Origin: Firm-04 sp045591925 | Lineage (GTDB): Bacteria > Bacillota > Clostridia > Oscillospirales > Ruminococcaceae | NCBI GenBank assembly: GCA_045591925.1 | Contig: JAZNTW010000079.1 | Coordinates: 5,039-69,038 of the forward strand | Direction: 5' to 3' | DNA length: 64,000 nt | Part shown: positions 58,634 to 64,000 of the stretch, piece by piece | How positions within the stretch are numbered: the stretch's first letter is position 1 | How the letters are laid out: each line of letters opens with the position of its first letter | Program-made: the position numbers and the translations under genes | The notes under the pieces: generated by a model | What the model saw: only the letters and a program-made list of their open reading frames with translations | Databases searched by the model: none | Told to the model about the DNA's origin: nothing

Positions 58634-59962
58634 ATGCGAAAAAAGAGCAAAAACATGAAAATGCAATGGATCATGCCGGTTCTTCTCGGTACAGCAATCT
58701 GCCAGACCGGATGCGGCAGGCACGGTGATTTGACAGTTCAGGAGGACTCGGTTCCGGTTGTGCCGATTGAAACAGCAGTATCCGGAACATCGGGCAGCAG
58801 CACGGAAACAAATACCGGCTCAAAAAAAGAAACCATTACCACAGTCCGGCAAACAACAATCTCCAAAACCGAAACCGCAGTTTTGAGTACAACGCAGAAC
58901 ATGGCAGACGCAGCAGAAACCGCAGTACCGCAAAACAACGGCAGCCGGTCCGGCAAAACATCCGCTTCAAATATGCTGTACGGAAAATGGGAGACCGTTT
59001 CCTTCTCCAAGGATTCCGGCGGGCGTGTTTCATATGATCTCGCAGATCCGGTACACAGAAGCTATTATGTCGGGCTGGAGCTGAATGAAGGCGGGCAATC
59101 AACGCTGACAGTCGGAACAGAGGATCATTCCGCATCGACTTCCATGCAGGGCAATCTTCTGACGGTTTGCACGGTCGATCAGGACGATTCGGTCGACATG
59201 GTATTTTCGGTCAGCGAGGACAGAACCCAAATGACCGCCGAGCTGATGAACGGCAGGATCATTGCAACTTTGAAACGCATCAGCCATGACTTTTCGATCA
59301 AAGACTTTCTGAACGCAAAACCGGTGCAGGATGCCTCTGCACTGATCGGGGAATGGGTTTATGTGAATCCGCATTCTGTGCCGGAGTCGGTGATTGAAGT
59401 GCAGGCAGACGGCTTATTTTTTGAAACACTTGTCGAAAACAATCTGATCACAGCCGGAACCGTCAAAGCAGAAAACGGCGGATATGCCTTCTATGACAGC
59501 GAGAATCATTTGTATCTGCGGTTTACACCCGATCCTCTGATACCGAACACCTATCTGGATGACAAGTCCCAAGGCGGCAGACTCGTCAGCATTGCAGAAT
59601 ACGAACAGCCGAATGACTGGGGCTATTATGATCCTGTGATTTACCCTGCAACCAGCATCAGCGTTGCAGGACTGAACGGAATATGGAAGAATGCAGACGG
59701 CAGCGGTGAATCCTTTGAGATCTATGACGGCAGAAGCATTTATCACGGCAGATTTGCGCTGACCGATGCGGACGGCAAAGAAGAACTTGGTGATGTCCGG
59801 CTGCAATATCGGTATAATCAGGACGGAGAAAAGAGATTTTGCTTTACCTTCTATGGAGATAACGGGAAAATATACTATACGCTGGATGCTTCCGGCTCGA
59901 TTCCGATGAATGATCTGTTCGGCTATCAATCCGGTGAGCTGCATTTTATCAGGCAGGAATAA
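58634..59962 (+). CDS. Lipoprotein 2 of the two-component regulon, three beta modules
   Basis: 442 residues. Lipobox ICQTGC (Cys27), a Thr/Ser-rich spacer (about 35-110), then three successive modules that start with a similar strand: LYGKWETVSFS, LIGEWVYVNPHS and LNGIWKNADGSGESF, each followed by Asp/Gly-rich strands. This is reminiscent of small lipocalin-like or META-type beta-barrels; the family is not certain. The start at 58634 has only a weak ribosome site, and ATG 58655 is an alternative. It is predicted to be switched on by the neighbouring regulator. Confidence 0.75.
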   Translation: MRKKSKNMKMQWIMPVLLGTAICQTGCGRHGDLTVQEDSVPVVPIETAVSGTSGSSTETNTGSKKETITTVRQTTISKTETAVLSTTQNMADAAETAVPQNNGSRSGKTSASNMLYGKWETVSFSKDSGGRVSYDLADPVHRSYYVGLELNEGGQSTLTVGTEDHSASTSMQGNLLTVCTVDQDDSVDMVFSVSEDRTQMTAELMNGRIIATLKRISHDFSIKDFLNAKPVQDASALIGEWVYVNPHSVPESVIEVQADGLFFETLVENNLITAGTVKAENGGYAFYDSENHLYLRFTPDPLIPNTYLDDKSQGGRLVSIAEYEQPNDWGYYDPVIYPATSISVAGLNGIWKNADGSGESFEIYDGRSIYHGRFALTDADGKEELGDVRLQYRYNQDGEKRFCFTFYGDNGKIYYTLDASGSIPMNDLFGYQSGELHFIRQE

Positions 59963-60050
59963 CAACATGAAAACAGACAGTCTGAACAGCAGTCTGTTTT
60001 TTGCTGATACGGGCAAATAAGCATATTCCAAGGCTGAAAGGACACCTGCA

Positions 60051-60099
60051 ATTACAAATTTGTAATTCTGCACACAAACGCTTTATCATTTGCTATAAT
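60051..60099 (+). promoter_or_regulatory. Regulated promoter of lipoprotein gene 3 with operator ATTACAAATTTGTAAT
   Basis: Operator at 60051-60066, TATAAT at 60094-60099, 27 bp apart; the operator is identical to that of lipoprotein gene 1. Confidence 0.8.
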
Positions 60100-60167
60100 G
60101 GCATTGTCAGCAGGAGAGCTGATGAAGCCAAATGATCAAATTCTGATAAGGCAAAGGAGAATGTACC

Positions 60168-61499
60168 ATGAAAAAGCAAATGATCGCAATCGCAGTCCTG
60201 ATCGCAGCAGTCAGCCTGACCGGCTGCACCGTCAACATCAATGATGAAACCATGTCCGCAGCAAAGGATATTGCAGCTTCCGTGCTGGATGACACCGACA
60301 TCAAAGTCAACGGGCAGTCCGTCGATGTTTCATTGGATTCGGACGGAAATATCAGCGTCAACATGGAGCAAAAAGCCGCTGCAAAGCCGGGGCCAGATCT
60401 GTTCGGCGGCTATGTAATCGGAGATACCGCAGTGAAGAGTCAGCCGGATTCCAATTCTGAAACGCTGATTACAATTCCGGATGCAACACAGATCACCGTG
60501 AAGGAAAGCGGCGTATCCGGCTGGTTCATGACCGTATTTCAGGATCAGACCGGTTATATTGCCGCACAGTCCGTCAAGGATATTCCGCCCTATGATCCGG
60601 CACTCGGCGGCGACAATGTCCTCGGCGGTTCTGTCAATGCCGATGTCAAACTGATGAGCGGGACGCACCCCTATGCAGAGGTTCTGATTGAAATCCCGAA
60701 CGGCACACAGGTCAATTATTATGCCGTTCCCGATCAATCCGGCTGGTGTGCTGTGAATTATCAGAATAAAATCGGCTATATCGAGGCAAAATATATCAGC
60801 CCGATCGAAGACTATGTGCCGGCAGAGCCGGATGTCAGCGTGCTTACCGGTGAATATCGTTATCAGCTTCGGGACGAGAAACCCGGTGAATTTTTCATTG
60901 ATGAAGGATATGTCACGGTGAACGCAGACGGCACTTATATTTATCAGCCGAAGGACGGTTCGCTTCGGCAAAACGGTGTTGTGCAACTGGAATATGACGA
61001 GTATTCGGACGGGAGCCAAGTACCGATTTTCGTATTCCGTGAAAAGGAAAGCAATGAGGTCTGGAACGGAACATACGACTGCGAACCGGACGGCAAGGGC
61101 GCGTTCTATCTTGGAAACGGCGGCATGGCAAGACTGCTGCCCAAAGATCAGCGTGAAGATGATTTCTCCGATTACATCGGAATCTGGCAGTACGACAGAT
61201 GCTCCATTCAGATCGGCGGGCAGGGTGAAGGCTATCTTGTGACAATTCACTGGGCAGACAGCGCATCCGAGGACAATGTCTGGAGCTATCAGTGCAGCGG
61301 TATGTCTGACAACATGGGATTGGAATGCACGGGCGGCGGAACGCTGACACATATTGTCACGGCAGAGGACGGAACCGAAACCCGCACAGTAGTATACAGC
61401 GACGGCACTGCATTTTTCCGTCAAAAGGACGGCAGACTGTTCTGGTCTGACGGCAAAGAAAACAAAGGCATGGAAATGGGCTTTGAGAAGATCGGATGA
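60168..61499 (+). CDS. Lipoprotein 3 of the two-component regulon with two SH3b domains
   Basis: 443 residues. Lipobox SLTGC (Cys20), then a short acidic region and two bacterial SH3 domains: about 82-140 (GDTAVKSQPDSNSETLITI, SGWFMTVFQDQTGYIA) and about 150-207 (VKLMSGTHPYAEVLIEIPNG, SGWCAVNYQNKIGYIEAKYI). SH3b domains often bind peptidoglycan. The C-terminal 230 residues contain two beta modules beginning LTGEYRYQL and YIGIWQYDR, like those of lipoprotein 2. GGCAAAGGAGAATGTACC precedes the ATG. A terminator follows. Confidence 0.8.
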   Translation: MKKQMIAIAVLIAAVSLTGCTVNINDETMSAAKDIAASVLDDTDIKVNGQSVDVSLDSDGNISVNMEQKAAAKPGPDLFGGYVIGDTAVKSQPDSNSETLITIPDATQITVKESGVSGWFMTVFQDQTGYIAAQSVKDIPPYDPALGGDNVLGGSVNADVKLMSGTHPYAEVLIEIPNGTQVNYYAVPDQSGWCAVNYQNKIGYIEAKYISPIEDYVPAEPDVSVLTGEYRYQLRDEKPGEFFIDEGYVTVNADGTYIYQPKDGSLRQNGVVQLEYDEYSDGSQVPIFVFREKESNEVWNGTYDCEPDGKGAFYLGNGGMARLLPKDQREDDFSDYIGIWQYDRCSIQIGGQGEGYLVTIHWADSASEDNVWSYQCSGMSDNMGLECTGGGTLTHIVTAEDGTETRTVVYSDGTAFFRQKDGRLFWSDGKENKGMEMGFEKIG

Positions 61500-61531
61500 T
61501 CATAGCTGAACTTCCCGAACCGCAAAACCGA

Positions 61532-61568
61532 AAACGGACGCCGGATCATCACCGGTGCCCGTTTTTTT
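61532..61568 (+). terminator. Terminator after lipoprotein gene 3
   Basis: ACGG-CCGG pairs with CCGG-CCGT around a short loop, then seven T. Confidence 0.75.
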
Positions 61569-61608
61569 CATCTCAGCAGCATATTAAACTCCGCATATAA
61601 TCCTGTAT

Positions 61609-61851
61609 TTATTCCGCTGCGGCAGAATTGGTCGGAAGATATGTATTCAGCAGCCGCTCGATCAGGTCATCTTTTCTCTCTATCTGTTTTTCAAGTCGTG
61701 CTATATTTCGGTCATAGATACTCTTTCGTTCTTCATACATTGATTTCCGGGATTCAAATGCAGCTTCCTGCTCGTCCAGTTTTATCATCAGAAATTCAAT
61801 CAGCTTATTCTCCTCGCGGATAATATGCCGGAGAGATTCCGCATCATCCAA
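61609..61851 (-). CDS. Small coiled-coil protein, unknown
   Basis: 80 residues from a TTG at 61851, directly after an in-frame TAA. Nearly all of it is a coiled coil (EENKLIEFLMIKLDEQEAAF, KSIYDRNIARLEKQIERKDD). No family recognised. The weak start suggests that it may be the end of a larger gene disrupted at this edge of the insertion; upstream frames up to the junction at 62047 show no clear homology. Confidence 0.45.
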   Translation of the reverse strand: MDDAESLRHIIREENKLIEFLMIKLDEQEAAFESRKSMYEERKSIYDRNIARLEKQIERKDDLIERLLNTYLPTNSAAAE

Positions 61852-62047
61852 GCCTTATATTTCTGAAGTCCTTTCGCTTGCGTTGGAAACCATCCGTTTG
61901 AACGCATATGAAGCAATGTGAAATATCCAGCCGCCTGACGAAAAATCAAGCGGCTGTATCTCTGTATTCACTTCCCGATGTACCGGTCCGCTACGGATTC
62001 CACACCCATACAGAACACTAAATCCTGTGTCAATGTTATCAGCGAGG

Positions 62048-62590
62048 GGTCGGGACGGAGAATTTGATCTCCTGGTGGCATCAGCGATCAGGCGAGCTGT
62101 CAAGCAATACGGCTACGGCAACACATCGCTGATCCTTGCGCTACCATATATGAAAGCCGAGTACCGTGACAACGAGCAAAACTACCTCAGCTGCTATGAT
62201 GAGGTGGAGATATGCTCGGAATCATCTAATGCACACTATAACAGCAGGATATTCGATGCTAAGTCCAGACTAGGAAAATTCAGCGGCGGTGAGCAAAGGC
62301 TACTACAAGTGTTCTCTGTTATAGCCACTCGCTCAGACGCAGACCTGCTGATTATCGACGAACCGCTTAACAACCTTGACTTCGTGAACGCAAGGCATAT
62401 CAGTAACCTCATCAACAAGGTCATTCGTGAGCATCCTCAAATGGGCTTGCTGATGATAAGTCATTGCAGGATATTTCCGTTTATTACAAGGGAGCTGAAA
62501 CTGACAGCCAATGGAATAAGCGAGATCTCAGAGCCTTATACTTGCCATAGCTGCTTTGGCGAGCATGACGAAAATGGATTTTATAAATGA
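62048..62590 (+). pseudogene. Chimera: 3' part of the SLOG gene joined to the C-terminal half of an ABC ATPase
   Basis: GRDGEFDLLVASAIRRAVKQ through EVEICSESSNAHY (62048 to about 62241) continues the SLOG gene begun at 52703. It then passes in frame into FDAKSRLGKFSGGEQRLLQV (ABC signature), DLLIIDEPLNNLD (Walker B and D loop), LLMISHCRIF (H loop) and a zinc-like CHSCFGEHDE. The P-loop half of the ATPase and the end of the SLOG protein are both absent. There is no ribosome site, so I treat it as dead. The ATPase end probably belonged with the Toprim gene that follows. Confidence 0.7.
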
Positions 62591-62607
62591 GATTTAGGAG
62601 AATTACC

Positions 62608-63855
62608 ATGAGTGAATATGCTGATATTAAAATTAAAAATCTTTCTTTATATTGGTTTAGAAATTATTTAAAGTCTGATATAGTTCATTTATTGTTTTCA
62701 AAACTTGATTATAGGTGCATTCCTGATTATATTGATGATCCAGATGATGAAGATTCAGAAAAATACACAAAGCATATGTATGTAACGACAGTTCAAAAAG
62801 CTAAGGAACGATTGGATGCGCTGGGTTTCTCTGTGTCAAGGGCAGAACATATCTTTGATAAAACAAAATATGAAGCAATCTACTATGATGCGTTATCATC
62901 ACACCTTCACATAGATTACGATGATTATGAGGAAAAAGCTAAAAAACGCATAGAAAAACACGTTACGTTTAGAAAGTGGAAAAACTCTTTAGATAAAATA
63001 ATTAAACATGAGTTAGCAGATGGCAATATATATCTTTTCGATAAAAGTGATGCTAAGGTTATAGGAATTAACACAGAATGCGACAAGATTATCTATTATT
63101 CATTGAAGGATGCAGATAATGAATCATATTACGGATTAAAAACTGAAGTAATAGATATAGCCTATATTATTCGACTTATATTAGAGAGCTGTGAGCCGGA
63201 AGATGAAATAATCTTAGATTTTACTTATATAGGCGACTGGGCAGATGATTGTATTCCGAAAGCACTTATGGCTACAGAAAATGAAGAAAAAACAATAGTG
63301 TTGGTTGAAGGAACAAGTGACAAGGACATTCTCGAATTTGCTATGAGTAGAATTTATCCACACCTTTCAGATTTGTTTTATTTTATGGATTTTGATGATG
63401 GGCATGGCGGAAAAAGAGATGGTGGTACATCTTATATAATTAAGAATCTGAAAGCCTTTTATTTTTCAAAACTCAAATCCAAGTTTATTGCGATATTTGA
63501 CAATGATGCGGAAGGATTTCAAAGTAAATGCATTTTAGAAAATGAAATAAAAAATTGTACAGATAATTTTAGATTTTTACTTTACCCACAGGATAGCTTA
63601 TTTAAATAATATCCGACAATATTGCCAAATGGTTCAATTTGCAATGATGATATAAATAAAAAAGCCTGCTCAATTGAATTATACTTGCCTGATTCGCTTA
63701 TTAAGGAGAATGATGACTACCTACCTATTGAATGGGAATCAAGAAAAACAATTAAACACGATAAAAATGAAGAGTATTTATATCAAGGAGTTATTTCACA
63801 TAAAGATGAAATCAAAAAGAGGTTTATAACTAGTCTCTCCTCATTAAGACCATAA
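62608..63855 (+). pseudogene. HEPN/Toprim domain gene with an in-frame stop, probable defence effector
   Basis: ATG 62608 (MSEYADIKIKNLSLYWF; TTTAGGAGAATTACC upstream). The N-terminal 180 residues fit the HEPN/Toprim-associated domain; about 230-330 is a Toprim nuclease (IVLVEGTSDKDILEFAM, FYFMDFDDGHGGKRDGG, KFIAIFDNDAEGF). A TAA at 63607-63609 interrupts it, yet the same frame continues YPTILPNGSICNDD, SIELYLPDSLI and SHKDEIKKRF to a stop at 63855, as the family usually does. One nonsense change explains it. It is very AT-rich. With the upstream ATPase fragment it resembles two-gene ATPase/Toprim anti-phage systems. Confidence 0.65.
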
Positions 63856-63857
63856 TT

Positions 63858-64000
63858 TTAAAAGCGGCCCAACAGGCCATATGATAACCTGTAATTAAGC
63901 ACGAACTGAATGAAGTGCAAAAGCATCGCCGCAAGGCGGTCGATGTTCATTGCAATGATGCTGAGAACGATTGATGCTCTTGTTGTATCTTCTCTTTTTG
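63858..64000 (-). CDS. Partial ORF at the window edge, possibly a transposase C terminus
   Basis: On the minus strand a frame enters from beyond the window and ends at 63858-63860: TTRASIVLSIIAMNIDRLAA then MLLHFIQFVLNYRLSYGLL. The pattern resembles the last helix of some insertion-sequence transposases, and the spot, directly after a broken gene, suits an insertion sequence. The identification is tentative because only 47 codons are visible. Confidence 0.35.
   Translation of the reverse strand, partial: KREDTTRASIVLSIIAMNIDRLAAMLLHFIQFVLNYRLSYGLLGRF

Larger units (their letters stand above)
52833..62047. other. 9.2-kb insertion inside the SLOG-family gene
   Basis: The two halves of one SLOG gene flank this block. 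The 4 bp GGTC is present at both junctions (52829-52832 and 62048-62051). Within the block are an AbrB fragment, decayed small genes, the two-component system and three lipoproteins. No transposase, integrase or terminal inverted repeat was found, so transposition is not proven; recombination at short homology is an alternative. Confidence 0.65.

Noticed and set aside
47000..64000. A prophage
   Set aside because: No capsid, portal, terminase, tail or lysis genes are present; the recombinase, TnpW and MobC fit a mobilizable transposon instead.

Overview
The window looks like a chromosomal segment of a fibre-degrading Gram-positive gut or rumen bacterium of the Ruminococcus type (Oscillospiraceae). 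The reasons are four dockerin-bearing secreted proteins (a GH43-CBM6-dockerin-esterase, two GH5 cellulases and a CotH-dockerin protein), a cohesin-dockerin adaptor scaffoldin with a poly-threonine linker, Thr-rich linkers, typical Firmicutes ribosome binding sites and sigma-A promoters (TTGACA-17-TATAAT occurs repeatedly), and the SpoVT/AbrB, CYTH and CPBP families. No tRNA, rRNA or CRISPR array was seen.

Layout. 0-3.7 kb: the end of an MNT/HEPN toxin-antitoxin pair, then CYTH, CPBP protease, ispE and bioY on the plus strand. 3.9-6.5 kb: a four-module cellulosomal hemicellulase/esterase. 6.7-12.2 kb: queuosine precursor synthesis (queF; queD-queE-GNAT-folE-queC in one operon with a strong promoter and a leader that ends in an intrinsic terminator) plus a PH-domain membrane protein. 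12.2-17.5 kb: a cell-envelope operon, FHA - FtsW/RodA - class B PBP - CotH-dockerin. 17.7-18.5 kb: a roughly 750-nt transcription unit with its own promoter and terminator, no convincing ORF and many hairpins, a candidate large structured RNA. 18.5-20.3 kb: DUF1292, a probable 6S RNA and an SseB-like protein. 20.4-24.4 kb: tandem GH5 cellulases. 24.5-40 kb: a full type IV pilus set (three major-pilin-like genes, pilT, pilB, pilD, two minor pilins, a 1023-residue PilX-like protein, pilO, a pilM-pilN fusion, pilC). 40-47 kb: a LacI regulator, a lipoprotein, the adaptor scaffoldin, an acyl-CoA ligase-like enzyme and a D,D-carboxypeptidase-like protein that lacks all three catalytic motifs.

From 47 kb onward the region is accessory. 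A decayed mobilizable element (large serine recombinase, TnpW, an oriT-like hairpin cluster, mobC without a relaxase) is followed by a PIN-like (DUF4935)/small ORF/XRE cassette. A SLOG-family gene begins at 52703 and is cut at about 52832; its continuation appears 9.2 kb away at 62048, so about 9.2 kb has been inserted into it. That inserted block carries a self-contained signalling module: a histidine kinase and OmpR-type regulator, transcribed divergently, and three lipoproteins. Four promoters of this module (kinase and three lipoproteins) share the 16-bp palindrome ATTACAAATTTGTAAT or a close variant, placed exactly 27 bp upstream of a perfect TATAAT, which defines a local regulon. To the right of the insertion the SLOG remainder is fused to half of an ABC ATPase, followed by a HEPN/Toprim protein with an in-frame stop, and a transposase-like end at the window edge: remains of a defence island.

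How the parts work together: the scaffoldin can link dockerin enzymes into a cellulosome and the pili may help attachment to fibre. The queDEC/folE/queF genes make preQ1 for tRNA modification. The inserted two-component system probably senses an envelope or extracellular signal and switches on lipoproteins with SH3b and beta-barrel-like modules; its signal is unknown.
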